Assembly (NCBI RefSeq): GCF_026210795.1
Contig: NC_089457.1
Span: forward strand, 2,914,001 to 2,978,000
Origin: Rhizophagus irregularis
Lineage: Eukaryota; Glomeromycota; Glomeromycetes; Glomerales; Glomeraceae
DNA length: 64,000 bases
Direction of reading: 5' to 3'
Shown: in pieces, positions 42,515 to 54,524 of the stretch
Position numbering within the stretch: position 1 is the stretch's first letter
How the letters are laid out: each line of letters opens with the position of its first letter
Made by a program: the position numbers and the translations under genes
Notes under the pieces: generated by a model
Databases searched by the model: none
The model's input: the letters and a program-made list of their open reading frames with translations, nothing else
What the model was told of the DNA's origin: nothing

Positions 42515-43991
42515 TTATTTGTAAATAACTTGAAATACTTCGTAATCATCTACTTCAAAATATCCATCACTTTGTCTAATTGCTTTCTCATAACTATTTA
42601 TAACACATTGACCCTTATATTCGTCATAGAACAATACAAAATCTGAATCATCCAATCCAAAACATGGCCCAAAACCAATATAATTGTAAATTGCATGTTT
42701 TGTATCAATAACTTTACTAAAAATAGAATTTTCTAGATTATTTTTATCTAAAGAAAATATAAAACTTTCTTTAGTACTAATAAATTTACCACCCACGCAA
42801 TTCCAATTACATGGATTAAATCCTCCAAGAATCTCATTGGAATTTTTAACACGAGCAATAGTAACAGTAGGTCCCCTATTATCACAATGATTATGAAATG
42901 TATCTGTATCAAATCCATCCCTACTTCCACGTACGAGTAAATTAAAATCATAAGAGATTTCCAGTCTTTGTTTTTTCATAACCTTGATCCAATTACAAAT
43001 AAATGAAGCATCCCTTAAGTTAATTATTTGAGAATCTACTATTTGCGGACCCGCCAGATCTGTAAGAATATAATTAATGTAATAATTTTCAATAATCTTA
43101 ATATAAAGCTTATCATCAAAAATGCTTTTAAACGGTTTGATTTTTTGAAAAAAATCCATACTACTTATTTTTTGAAAATTAATATGGGAGATAAATGGTT
43201 GAATTAAGATACCAAATGTTGTTACATTATTGTTGGTCCAATTCCTGATATCAGATGGTAATTCATTATTAGAATTTGCAATAGCCCATTGAATAAGCTT
43301 ATCCCAGACTTCAATTTGTCTTAAAGAATCATTATTTTCGGTCAAAAATTCAAGAAGGTATTCTTGTTCAATTGTAACGAAATCATCTGCTCTTAAAACT
43401 AGTGAAGGATCCTTCTGATAAGCTTCTTTACATAATTGTGCTAGTTTTTTAAATTGTTCAAATTTATTTACGGTTTGTAAGATAAGAACAAAGTTAGACT
43501 TCAATGACTCTTTGTCGTTAAGAAGATAATTTTCGATATAGGGACATAATTCATTAAGACATAATTCATCAGCTGCAATTAAAAGTGCAATGTTCGTCTT
43601 AACATCATTATTTGCGAGTTCAAGTTTACCACTATATATATAGCTTCAGTTTAAATTAAGTTAAATTTAATTAATATAAGATAAGTGTCAATATGTTCGA
43701 TAATACAATAACATAAACCTTTTTTCTTTATACTCACTTTATAAGAATTTCGAATACTTTAACAGAAATGTTAGGTTTTTGAAACTTAATAATATCATTT
43801 TCAATTTTTACCCAATTATTTGAAAAAGCACTACGAAAATAAGGCGAACAAACTCTTAATACAAGAGAATGTAAACGAAAAATTTTTGTGTTTGTATTTT
43901 CTCCAACTAATATTTCTACATCGAAAAATTCACCAGTTTTAAGGATTTTGGTATATCCGTCAAGTAATAAATTTGATAAAACTATGGACAT
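42515..43991 (-). CDS. BTB3: BTB-BACK-TLDc protein
   Basis: Exons 43991-43738 and 43643-42515, phase-2 intron of 94 bp (GTGAGT donor, CTGAAG acceptor), 460 residues. Domain order is as in BTB1: BTB (EFFDVEILVGE, SPYFRSAF), BACK-like (AADELCLNEL, KDPSLVLRADDF, VWDKLIQWAI), TLDc (LLVRGSRDGF, ARVKNSNEILGGFNP, FEVDDYEVF). The C-terminal end is VDDYEVFQVIYK, the usual ending of this family. It is close to BTB1 and BTB4, so probably a tandem duplicate. Confidence 0.9.
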
Positions 43992-44036
43992 ATTTATTTT
44001 TTAAAAAGAAGAAAATTTTTTTTTTTCCAATTTTCT

Positions 44037-44060
44037 ATGATCAACCTGAATTTAAGCCGA
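44037..44060 (-). promoter_or_regulatory. Shared upstream motif, BTB3 copy
   Basis: 'atgatcaacctg' then 'aatttaagccga', about 45 bp upstream of the ATG. It is a shorter version of the motif before BTB1, BTB4 and BTB6. Confidence 0.45.
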
Positions 44061-44397
44061 TGCGGAGTGTAGCACATGACAATTTACTATTTTTATGGTA
44101 ACACAGGTGACATATTATGCAGGTGAAAAATAGAGATCAGATCACTCAAACTAACAAAGTCGTTGAGATAAATATAAACAACGCGAACGAGACAGTCACG
44201 TGAACAGTGACGGTTAGACATCACACCTTTCGGTTGTGGTAAGATAACAAATTTTGTTTTACATGTAACACATTTTTTGTAACATTGATGGCTATTTATA
44301 ATTATTATTAGACTTTAATGGTTCCCGTTTACCTAGCATAATAAATTTAGTAGCGTTTTATTAGTTATTATGAGATGTCAAATAAATGGGTACGGTA

Positions 44398-44822
44398 CGT
44401 TTCGTCTAAATCCATTTTGCTGGATGACTTTTCTCCAAGGCCATTTCATCAAAAGAGTGTTTCGCCGAAGGGTCATTTCGCCGAATAGAAATTTCGCTGG
44501 ATAGACATTTGCCGGATCCTTTTCTCCGAATCATCCATTTCACCGAAATCTACCTCATCGAATAGGACATTCTGCCGAAAATGTTAGTGTTGACATTTTA
44601 TCATTAAGAATTCAATCTAATACCCCGATTGTTTATTAATAATATTAAATTATTAAATTGTAATCTAAATAAACATTATTATTAAATATTACAAAAATTT
44701 TCGTAAATATCATATGAATATTTTGGAACAATATGATTTAAAATTTCGGCGAAATGATTTTGACAAGAAATCCTTCGGCGAAATATTCATTCGGTAAAAT
44801 AGACTTCGGCAAAATTGAAATT
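44398..44822. repeat. Foldback region of TTTCGCCGAA-type repeats
   Basis: The left half (44398-44580) carries many degenerate copies of 'atttcgccgaat' on the plus strand. The right half (44745-44822) carries the inverse 'ttcggcgaaat', around an AT-rich core. A rough inverted match (AATCCAT...TTTTGC) also marks the edges. It looks like a non-autonomous foldback transposon whose arms are minisatellites. No target duplication was found. Confidence 0.65.
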
Positions 44823-45580
44823 ATGGATTAATTCCAAAAAAATTGGTCGGAAAATTTTTTAGTAAATATGAACTAGCGTTAAATTATTGAGTTGAGTTGG
44901 CGAAAAAAATTATGTACTCTTAAATATTTGAAATACTTTCATTTTGTTATAAATTTTTAACAATTACTTGACCAATATAAAAAGGCCTTTAAAGATAATT
45001 TATTATAAAGTAATCTTGTACGCAGTGTGTATATTAATCCAAATTTTTTTCAGAATTATAATATTCAGAAAATTATCAGCAAAATGATTAGTAAGATTTT
45101 ACATGTATTTTAGTTCTAAACAAAGCATTATACAATTAAGTAAGTATTTATTTAAGAAGAAGTAACCTTTGTCCTACAAAAAAATAGATCCATATTTTAT
45201 ATTCAGCAAACACAGAATATTCAATCTCGGCTTGCTTAGACTTTGCTGAATATGCAGTTTTTTATTTATATAATCATGTTATGTTACTCGCTATGAAAGG
45301 TAAGATAAAAGACGGTTTTTAGAAATCAAGCGTTCTTTGATATACCAAGTAAACGGAAATTGCTAAAATCCGTCACTTAATATGCAATCATGACGTAAAA
45401 CGGGTAAATCACGTTAAAAATAAATAAAATTGTATTTCAAAAGAGTATTGCCAAAGGTAGCTTAATTAAAAAAGGAAATTATAGTAACGTAAGTGATTGA
45501 ATGGAATTGCATGTGTTACCACAAACTTATCTAGTAAATTGTCCTACATTTACGTAAATTAATACTTTTTTGAAAAACAA
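44823..45580. other. Intergenic, no gene seen
   Basis: AT-rich with no supported ORF or repeat. Confidence 0.4.
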
Positions 45581-47050
45581 TTATCTATAAACAACTTGAA
45601 ATACTTCATATTCTTTTACTTCAAAATATTTATCACTTTGTCTAATTGCTTTTTCATAACAAAGTTTAGAACATTGACCTCGTTTTCCTTCAAAAAGTAA
45701 TTCAAAATCTGAATTTCCAGATCCAAAAAATGGACCATAATTATTACCATTAAAAATTGCATGTCGTGTATCAATAACTTTACTAAAGATAGAATTTTCT
45801 AGATTATTTTTATCTAGAGAAAAAATAAAACTTTCTTTAGTACTACTAAATATACCAAAACTAGTCACGGAATTCCAATTATGTGGATTAAATCCTCCAA
45901 GAATCTCATTAGTATCTTTAACACGAACAATAGTAACTGTAGGTCCCCTATTATCGCAACGTTTATGAAATGTACTTGTGTCAAATCCATCTCTACTTCC
46001 ACGTACAAGTAAATTAAATTCATAAGTAACTTCTGGTTTTTGTTCCTTCATAATTTTTATCCAATTAGAGATAAATGAAGCATCCCTTAAGTTAATTATT
46101 TGAGAATCTATATAATTTGGACTTGCCAAACCTGTAAGAATACTATCAAAGCAATAATTTTCAATAATTTTAATATAAAGCTTATCATCAAAAATGATTT
46201 TAAATGGCTTAATTTTTTGAAAAAAATCCATACAGCTTATTTTTTGAAAATTAATATGTGAAATAAATGGTTGAATCAAAATACCAAATGTTGTTACATT
46301 ATTGTTGGTCCATTTTGTGACATCAGATGGTAATTCATTATTAGATTTTGCAATAGCCCATTGAATAAGCTTATCCCAGACTTCAATTTGTCTTAAAAAA
46401 TCATTATTTTTGGTCAAAAATTCAAGAAGGTATTCTTGTTCAATAGTAACGAAATCATCCGCTCTTAGAACTAAGGAAGGATCCTTCTGACAAGCTTCTC
46501 TACAAAATACTGATAAATTTTTAAATTGTTCAAATTTATTTACAGTTTGTAAGATATGAACAAAGTTTGACTTCAATGACTCTTTATCATTAAGAAGATA
46601 TTTTTCAATATGGGGGCACAATTCATTAAGGCATAATTCATCAGCTGCAATTAAAAGCGCAATGATTGTCTTAATATCACTATTTGCAAGTTCGAGTTTA
46701 CCGCTATATATATAACTTTTGTTTAAATTAATTAATATAACATAAGATAAATGTTAATAACATAATAACATAAACTTCTTTTTACTTTATACTCACTTGA
46801 TAAGAATTTCGAATACTTTAACAGAAATATTTGGTTTTTGAAACTTAATAATATTATTTTCAACTTTTACCCAATTATTTGAAAAGGCACTACGAAAATA
46901 AGGCGAACAAATTTTTAATACAAGAGAATGCAAACGAAATGTTTTTGTGTTTGCATTTTCTCCAACTAATATTTCTACATCGGAAAATTCACCAGTTTTA
47001 AGGATTTTGGTATATTCTTCAAGTAATAAATTTGGTAAAACTATAGACAT
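45581..47050 (-). CDS. BTB4: BTB-BACK-TLDc protein
   Basis: Exons 47050-46797 and 46715-45581, phase-2 intron of 81 bp (GTGAGT donor, AAAAG acceptor), 462 residues. BTB (EFSDVEILVGE, SPYFRSAF), BACK-like (ELCLNELCPHIEKYLL, VWDKLIQWAI) and TLDc (LLVRGSRDGF, VTIVRVKDTNEILGGFNP, VKEYEVF). It is very similar to BTB3, about 3 kb away in the same orientation, so a recent tandem pair. No damage seen. Confidence 0.9.
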
Positions 47051-47127
47051 ATTTATTATAAAATAAATAAATACTGTATTGAAGTAAAAGTAAAATTAAA
47101 AATAAGAATTTTTTTTTTCTTTTTTAA

Positions 47128-47160
47128 ATGATCAACCTGTAATACTTGAATTCGGCCGAT
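47128..47160 (-). promoter_or_regulatory. Shared upstream motif, BTB4 copy
   Basis: 'atgatcaacctgtaatactt' followed by 'gaattcggccgat', about 80 bp upstream of the ATG. The best-preserved copy of the motif. Confidence 0.5.
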
Positions 47161-47247
47161 ACGCCCGAACATTGTTTCATTATTTTTACACTTGTGACAC
47201 TTGTGACACATTTTTTTTTATTTATTTTGTAACATGTGATTTTACTC

Positions 47248-47628
47248 TAGAGGTTGGAACCGACCAAAAAAACCTTAATCGATTAATAATCGATTAACCA
47301 AGGGCCTAATCGATTAATAATCGATTAATATTAAAATATTAAAAAATTTTTTTTTTTTGACCGCAGATTGCACCAAATTGTTTTTGATCATACATTTAGT
47401 TATAGGAAAGTCTTATTTATTATTATTATCATTAAAAAATTAATACAAATTCTTTCAAGTTCGGAGAACACGTGACCAAAAATTCACAGCTCTGGGCCGC
47501 ATTAGATAATTTGACCAGAATTATGGGTTGATAATTTTAATCGATTAACCGATTTTTGAGATACCTTAATCGATTAACCGTCTTAGTCGATTAATTAATC
47601 GATTAACCTTAATCGATTCCAAACTCTA
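47248..47628. mobile_element. 381 bp hAT-type MITE, 8 bp duplication
   Basis: The ends read TAGAGGTTGGAACCGA and, reversed from the right, TAGAGTTTGGAATCGA. Exact 8 bp repeats TTTTACTC flank it (47240-47247 and 47629-47636). Roughly nine copies of the palindrome TTAATCGATTAA or close variants are grouped near both ends. An 8 bp duplication and TAGAG ends are typical of hAT elements. No coding capacity. Confidence 0.85.
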
Positions 47629-47639
47629 TTTTACTCTGC

Positions 47640-47830
47640 TTTAAGCAGTACAATGAAATCATGAATACTCATTTTAGCGCAAAATGTTAGATTCATTTGA
47701 CTAAAGTGGTAAAAGTATGTTCTGAAGTTAGCAAATAGAATAAAAAAATCTGGGAGTTAATATCATTACAAAAATAATAAATATCATATCTAACCTTACA
47801 AAAAATTAAGATATAGAATTAAAGTGTATT
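47640..47830. repeat. Diverged copy of the repeat found at 49030-49560
   Basis: Shares the order 'cattttagcgcaaaa', 'ttcatttgactaaagtgg' and 'tctgaagttagcaaatag' with the units at 49030-49560. It lies just outside the hAT MITE. Confidence 0.5.
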
Positions 47831-48660
47831 TGGAAAAAGAAGCTTTCTAATATTTTCCATTCATAACCTTCTAGTGGTAATAAGTTTTTTAAAAGATTTT
47901 GCTAAAGCTCAATATCATAATTTTTCTTTTATTAATTAGATAACAAAAATTATATTGACTATTTTATGATGGGTTGTATTAATTTGTATATAGCTTAAGT
48001 CTTAAGAGATCAGTTTTGAATCTTTATTGGAGAAATTTTATCAACAGTAATATATACTGTATAAATTTCATAAGAAACTTTTATTTAATATAAGAAAATT
48101 ATAAAATAATTACTATTTACACAGACATAAATATAATTCCTTAATATTTTATTTTTAACAATAAAGTACTTTATGAAGATTTTCTAAAGGAATTTCTTTG
48201 TTTAAATTTGTATTTAATTAATAAATATCTATTTATAGCAGAAAGTCTTTCCATTATAAATTAAAAGTAATGCATGGAATGTAGATTTAATTTTACATCC
48301 CTTATGTACTATGCTAAAGAAAATATACCTAAATAGATATTTGTTTATGATGGATGATATCCATTGGTTTATTGCAAGCTTTAAGCATGATGGTAATTTA
48401 TATTTAAAGGAGAATCTTTTAGTTATAGCTCCGAATATTTTAAATAACTTGAAAAAATATTTTTAAAAATCAGAATTTATATATGAAGTATAATTGATTT
48501 ATTATTTCAATAAATTATTTGTTGTATTTGTTTTATTTTTTTTATTTTTTATATAAGTTACATTGCATTATAAAATAATTAACAGTGATAAAATATTAAA
48601 TTTTAAATGAATTACCGGTAATTCAAGATGCTTTGTCAGCAATTGTCGAATCAAAAGAAG

Positions 48661-50221
48661 CCCTATAAAAAAAAATGTCCAGTTTTTGTTCAGAAATCGT
48701 CCGCCTATATTTTCCGGACAAAAACAGGATCTATAAACATCCAGAATATTGCAATATTCCGGACATTCATAAATAAGGAATTCGTCCAGTTTTTGCCATA
48801 TATTTGTCCGTCATTTGTCCAAATTTTGATTATTCATAAATAAGTAATTTGTTTATATGATTTACTTTATAGTTTTTTTAGCAGTATTATTTATTTATTC
48901 AAATTAAAAGCATAACAATAAAAATCATAGACTATTTATTATATTATAAAAAAAATAACTTTATTATAAATTAATCAATTAATACGATATGCCTCCACTA
49001 ATATTATAATCTACTTTCATTAAAATTAAGATACAAGTAATTTTAACCTTGCTGAATAATTTTACTTAAGCATAAAAGAGTAGTTTCATTTGAATAAAGT
49101 GATGAACTTACATTCTAAAGTTGGAAAATAGAAAAGCAAAATTTAAAAATTAGTATTCAATTAAAAAATGCAACTTACTCTATGAATATTGTACCTACAC
49201 TTATGAAAATCTAAATTACAAGTAATTTCGACCTCATTGAACAACTTTACTTAAGCACAAAAGGGTAATTTCATTTGGTGAAAGTGGTGAAATTACGCTC
49301 TGAAGTTTAAAACAGAAAAACGAAAATTTTGAAAACCAGTACTATTATAAAAAATCATGATTTTCTCTATAATTATCATACCTATGCATATGAAATAAGT
49401 ATAATTTAACATTGCTGGACAACTTTGCTTCATAAAAGATAGCTTCATTTGGCCAAAGTGGTGAGATTATGTGTGAAATTACGCTTCAAAACTAGAAAAT
49501 AAAAATACAAAAGTAAAAAGAAGAAATTAAGGTACTATATATTATATAAAATATTATAACTTTACAAGAACAAGTAATAAAAACTGAGTTAAAAGAGTTT
49601 ATTATGTGTTAGTTTGTACTTTTGAAAAAAGGGGGAAAAGATTTTTTTTACAGCTATCACGTAAACAATAAACAAATAAACAAAAAATGTAATCACATGA
49701 TATCAGTGACGATCATTTGAATTTTGATCTTAATAAAATTAATGTTTATGTAAAGCGAAAAAATCAACTGCACGTGGTACAGTAATTCTATAAAATTAAT
49801 TTTTTTATTGTTCAACCATTAATTATTGAATATAGTAGAGGAAAAAGTTGTGAGATATTTTGCTGTAACTGTCAGTTATATACACTACATTCTCGTTAAA
49901 TATGGTGGTGGATCAAAAAAATTCTGGATATTTTATAGACGAATTCCGGACGATCAAAAATATCAAATTCCGGATGATCAAAATTCCTTGGACATTTTCC
50001 AGACATATTCTATACATTCAAAAAATTCCGGACATTTTTTTTGGGCAAATTCCAGATGATCACAAATTCTGGACATTTTTCTAGACAAATTCCAGACAAT
50101 CAAACATTCAGAAAATTGGTTTTCGTCCTAAATCCTGCAATATCTGGACAATTTCCGGACATTTTCTGGATGCACCCGGACATTTTTAGATACAATTTCC
50201 GGACATTTCTTTTTTATAGGG
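48661..50221. mobile_element. ~1.56 kb non-autonomous element with CCCTATAAAAAA ends
   Basis: The left end CCCTATAAAAAAAAATGTCC and the right end (reversed) CCCTATAAAAAAGAAATGTCC are inverted. AAG occurs on both outer sides (48658-48660 and 50222-50224), a possible 3 bp duplication. Both arms, 48661-48830 and about 49910-50221, are filled with 'ttccggaca' and its variants. The core includes three diverged ~180 bp tandem units. No transposase ORF. The superfamily is uncertain; a 3 bp duplication would fit CACTA or PIF/Harbinger relatives. Confidence 0.6.
49030..49560. repeat. Three diverged ~180 bp tandem units
   Basis: Units start near 49030, 49215 and 49396. Each has 'aagtaattt..acct', 'ttacttaagca(t/c)aaaa', 'tttcatttg' plus '..aagtg', and 'gaag/aaaatagaaaa'. 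A fourth copy is at 47640-47830, outside the element that contains these. Confidence 0.6.
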
Positions 50222-50224
50222 AAG

Positions 50225-50939
50225 AGTTTCACTTTGGATCTCTGTATATGGTGAATTCTTTGCATTTTTTGAAATTGTATATACTGGCGAAGGAATTATA
50301 TAGAAATAAAGATAGTGATACATAATAATCAATTAAAGAAGAAAGAATCAACACCTAATATGGATGAAACCTTTGCTCATATTAGAACTTTGAACAAACT
50401 TAGTATTAATAACTCATCCAATAACAAAATAAATTAATGCTTATTTCCAACTTTATTGGAAAACTGGTCAACTATTAAAGTGGCTTTAATATACAACTTT
50501 GCAAAACATTATAAATTTTACTGATAATATTCATACATTTAATGTTATTCAGCAAGATATTAAACAACCTTTTTGTTAATTCAACTGAAACATGATTCTC
50601 TATCATGATAAACAAATTAGATTTGTCCAAAAATGCTATGGAGATTATTATAATCAGAAACATATGATCAATTCTTTTTTAGAAAAAAAAATGTACCATC
50701 ATTATAAATTGAGTTTACTTCTGGATGCACTTACAGTCAATAATCATGTATGTCAGGTTTTTTTAATTGGCTTAGTATTAATTACTATTTAAAATTTTAT
50801 TAATAACTAGGTACAGAAACTTTATCACACTAGTAGCAATTTTATTAAGCCGATCATCACGCGTTATTATGACGTAAGCAAATAATAATTTAATCATTCA
50901 CTGCGCCACATAACTTCTGTAAAATGAAACAATCGTTTA
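50225..50939. other. Intergenic, no gene seen
   Basis: AT-rich, short open frames only. No homology recognised. Confidence 0.35.
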
Positions 50940-51930
50940 TGGTCACATTATTGCCAAACAACTGGAGTGTGGGTTAATGACATACTTAAACGTCTTCGTG
51001 AAACTCACTTTTTAACACCAAAAAAACAAACTGGCTGCCTACCACTTCTTAACTTAACGGCTCAACAAAAACTCAAGCCCTTTGTCAAAGAAAACTGTGA
51101 AAATCGTCGACTTTGTTCAAAAAAACTTGCGACGATTTGGACAGTCCAAACAAAGAAACCTATTTCTCGTGCAACCTTAAAAAAGTTGGACTCACAGCAT
51201 GTGTTCCTCGTTGTAACCTGCAATGACAGAGGCACATTTTCAGGCCAGGCTCGGTTACGAACATGAAAATTGGACGGTAAGACAATGGAGGAGAGTTCTA
51301 TTTTTATATAAAAGCACCTTCACTCAACAGGGTCGTCAGGGGAGGAGTTAAATCCTGATTGTATTTCAGTTACCATGAACAGTCCTAGAAAAATGTTTTG
51401 GGTGCTTTTCCTGGAATAGCCTTGACCAGTTGTCCCATTGAATAGTTCAGTTACTGGCCAAATACATGCTAAAGTTATTAATGATTATGTTGTACCTACC
51501 TTGCATAGACATTTTCCACGGGGTAATGGAATCTTTCAGGAGGATAATGCTGCACCACACCGTTCAAAGGTTGCCATGGCCGCACGTGAACATGCTGGGA
51601 TTGTGATGCTTGATATTTGGGCTGAAATGAAGATGATGGTTCGTCATCTTTCACCACCACCATCTAGTATTAGTGTGCTTACAGAGTATCATGTTAAAGA
51701 TGCATGGAACGACATTCCTCCTGAATATTATAGAAAATTAATCAATAGTATACCTCGGAGGATTGATGCAGTTATTTCCGCGAATGGAAATAGAATTGAT
51801 TATTAAATTTTTTTAAAATTCAATAAAGGAAGGCGTAATAAACATGTTAAATTTTTATTTTCATCATATTTAGTATATAAATGTTTTTCAAATTTGAAAA
51901 GTGGCCGGATAATTTTGGGCACCATCTGTA
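50940..51930 (+). pseudogene. Tc1-like transposase relic
   Basis: The plus strand carries pieces of a Tc1/mariner-type transposase. An N-terminal helix-turn-helix-like part is at 50967-51240, and YEHENWTVRQW follows in another frame near 51255. 51438-51806 has IFQEDNAAPHRS, the second catalytic Asp region. The segment that should carry the third acidic residue (usually ...SPDLNPIE...) is missing between IVMLD and IWAEMK, and the middle has stops and frameshifts. A terminal-repeat-like end (..ggataattttgggcaccatctgta) lies at 51907-51930; no left partner was found. Inactive. Confidence 0.8.
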
Positions 51931-51939
51931 AACCACAAC

Positions 51940-52070
51940 TCGAGCCAAAAGACTTCGGGTTAACGGGTCAATCGGGTCCTGTAACCCGACCCGATACTGA
52001 TTCACGAATTTGATGACCCGACTTAAATATTTCGGGTCAATCCGAGTTGACCCTACCCATTCGTTGGAAT
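51940..52070. repeat. Cluster of ACCCGA/TCGGGT motifs
   Basis: About eight copies of 'cgggt' or 'acccg' on both strands, for example 'gtaacccgacccgata' and 'ttcgggtcaatccgagttga'. Small foldback structure next to the transposase relic. Possibly a degraded MITE. Confidence 0.5.
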
Positions 52071-52084
52071 TTTTATAAAGGTAC

Positions 52085-52375
52085 GGATTAGGTTTTATGG
52101 ATTAACCAAATACCCAGAAACTAAAGAATTTATGATGTTTATAGAATTTGGAAAAACAAAATTAATTGTTTATATAATATATTCATAGACCTACGAGATT
52201 ACATGAATTAGGATATTTTCATAAAGATTTTCATTGTGGAAATATCTTACAAATTAAATCTAGAAATTATAAAGTTAGTTCTAACATTTCAGACTTTGGA
52301 TTATCAGGACCAGTAAATGAAGATGATAAAGTAGTACATGGGGAATGCCATAAATTTCTTAAATGAAGAACCATA
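52085..52375 (+). pseudogene. Kinase C-lobe relic
   Basis: Plus-strand fragments read FYGLTKYPET, LHELGYFHKDFHCGNIL (the HRD region, here HKDFHCGN) and ISDFGLSGPVNEDDKV, then a damaged PEV-like stretch and LNEEPYTS. A frameshift and a deletion follow the activation segment, and the N-lobe is missing. It resembles the catalytic exon of the kinase gene at 18862 but is on the opposite strand. Confidence 0.75.
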
Positions 52376-53074
52376 TACATCATGATCATCTCATTTTATA
52401 TTTAGCTTTGACATTTTTTAAAGTAAAAAAAAAAAAGTTGCTTAGCATAATGAGTAGTGTAATGAGTAAAAACATAATTACACACCGGTATTACACAAAT
52501 ATTAAACTAAGAATATACTAACTGATTAATTGTGATAGTATTTTTCTGTACAAATATATCATACTTATCGTGCATACTGGTTCCATCCTATACTATTTCC
52601 TCAAAATGCCAAAGCTAAATAGAGACGTTCTTTATTGATATTAAAAGAATTAAAATTGATAGAATAATTACAATTTATTATAATTATATAAATGAAAATA
52701 ATGTACACGATGAGTAAATAATATGATAATTTTAATGATTCTTGCTTATAATTTAGCGATAACATATTTACTAAGTTGGTAAAATGTTTCATGTATGCGA
52801 CGTAAAGATTTTTCCATGCATTTTAACGAAATTCATGCGCAAGTTTTATTTCTAACATTTCTAACTCGAACAAAAATTGCGCTTGCATTGTAAAATTCAG
52901 AAAAAAATATTGGGAACATAAGTCCTGAATATGCCCGTTATGAAAGGTAATACACTTTTTATTAAGCGTCATTAGACAAGACTTTCAGAAATTTATTTTT
53001 ATCTTTTTATTTTGATCTACCAATATCAATCGAAAAAATATATAGTACTGTTTTAATTTTTTTTTGAGAACCAA
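52376..53074. other. Intergenic, no gene seen
   Basis: AT-rich without supported genes. Confidence 0.35.
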
Positions 53075-54524
53075 TTATTTATAAACAACTTGAAATACTT
53101 CATAATCATCTATTTCAAAATATTCATTACTTTGTCTGATCGCTTTTTCATAATTTACATTAGAACATTGACCTTGTTTCTTTTTATATAATAATTCAAA
53201 ATCTGAACTTCCAGACCCAAAAATTGGACCATAATTTTGGCCATTAAAAATTGCACATTTATCATCAACAACCTTACTGAAAATAGAATTAACTAAATTA
53301 TCCTTATCTAAAGAAAAAATGAAACTTTCTTTAGTTTCTCCATAATCTTTATTGGATTCCCAATTAAGTGGATTAAATCCTCCAAGGATCTCATTGGAAT
53401 TTTTAACACGAGCAATAGTGACTGTAGGTCCTTTATTATCACAATGTTCATGAAATATAGATTTGTTAAAGCCATCTCTACTTCCGCGTATAAGTAAATT
53501 AAAATCATAAACAATTCCCTGTTTTTGTTGTTTCATAAGTTTTATCCATTTAGAGATAAATTTAGCATCTTTTAAATTAATTATTTGAGAATCTATATAA
53601 TTTACTAATTTATAATCATTATTAAAGCAATAATATTCAATAATCTTAATATAAAATTTATCATCAAAAATGCTTTTAAATGGTTTGATTTTTTGAAAAA
53701 AATCCAAACGGCTTATTTTTTGAAAATTAATGAGGGAGATAAATGGTTGAATTAAGGTATCAAAAGTAGTAATATTATCAATAGTCCACATTGTGATGTC
53801 TGATGGTAATTCATTATTAGATTTTGCAATAGCCCATTCCATAAGCTTATCCCAAACTTCAATTTGTTTTAAAGAATCATTATTTTTAGTCAAGTATTCA
53901 ATAAAATATTCTTGTTCGATTGTAACGAAATCATCTGCTCTTAGAACTAGTGAAGGATTTTCTTGAAAAGATTCCTTACAAAATTGTGACAGTTTTATAA
54001 ACTGCTCAAATTTATTTGTGGTGTATAAAATAAAATTAAAGTTTGATTTTATTGATTCTTTGTCGATAAGTAGAAAATTTTCAATATAAGAACACAGTTC
54101 ATCAAGGCATAATTCATCAGCAGCAATTAAAATAGCTATATTTGTTTTAATATCATTATTTGCAAGTTCAAGTTTACCGCTATACATATATCTAAATTTA
54201 TAATAAAACTATCAGTTATTAGCAATTAGTAATATAGATAATATATTTATTTTTCTTCAGTTATACTCACTTGATAAGAATTTCGAATACTTCTCCAGAG
54301 ATATTTGGTTTTTGAAACCTAATAATATTATTTTCAATTCTTATCCAATAATTTAAAAATGCACTACGAAAATAAGGAGAATGAACTTTTAAAACAAAAG
54401 AATGTAAACGAAAAATTCTAGTATTTGGTTCTTCTCCGACTAATATTTCTGTATCGGAAAATTCACCAGTTTCAAGGATTTTGGCATATCCTTCAAATAG
54501 TAAATTCGATAATTTCGTAGACAT
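53075..54524 (-). CDS. BTB5: BTB-BACK-TLDc protein
   Basis: Exons 54524-54271 and 54191-53075, phase-2 intron of 79 bp (GTGAGT donor, TTTAG acceptor), 456 residues. BTB (EFSDTEILVGE, SPYFRSAF), BACK-like (AADELCLDELCSYIENFLL, VWDKLMEWAI) and TLDc (LLIRGSRDGF, ARVKNSNEILGGFNP, FEIDDYEVF). The upstream region shows only a weak trace of the motif seen before BTB1/3/4/6 (near 54613). Confidence 0.9.
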
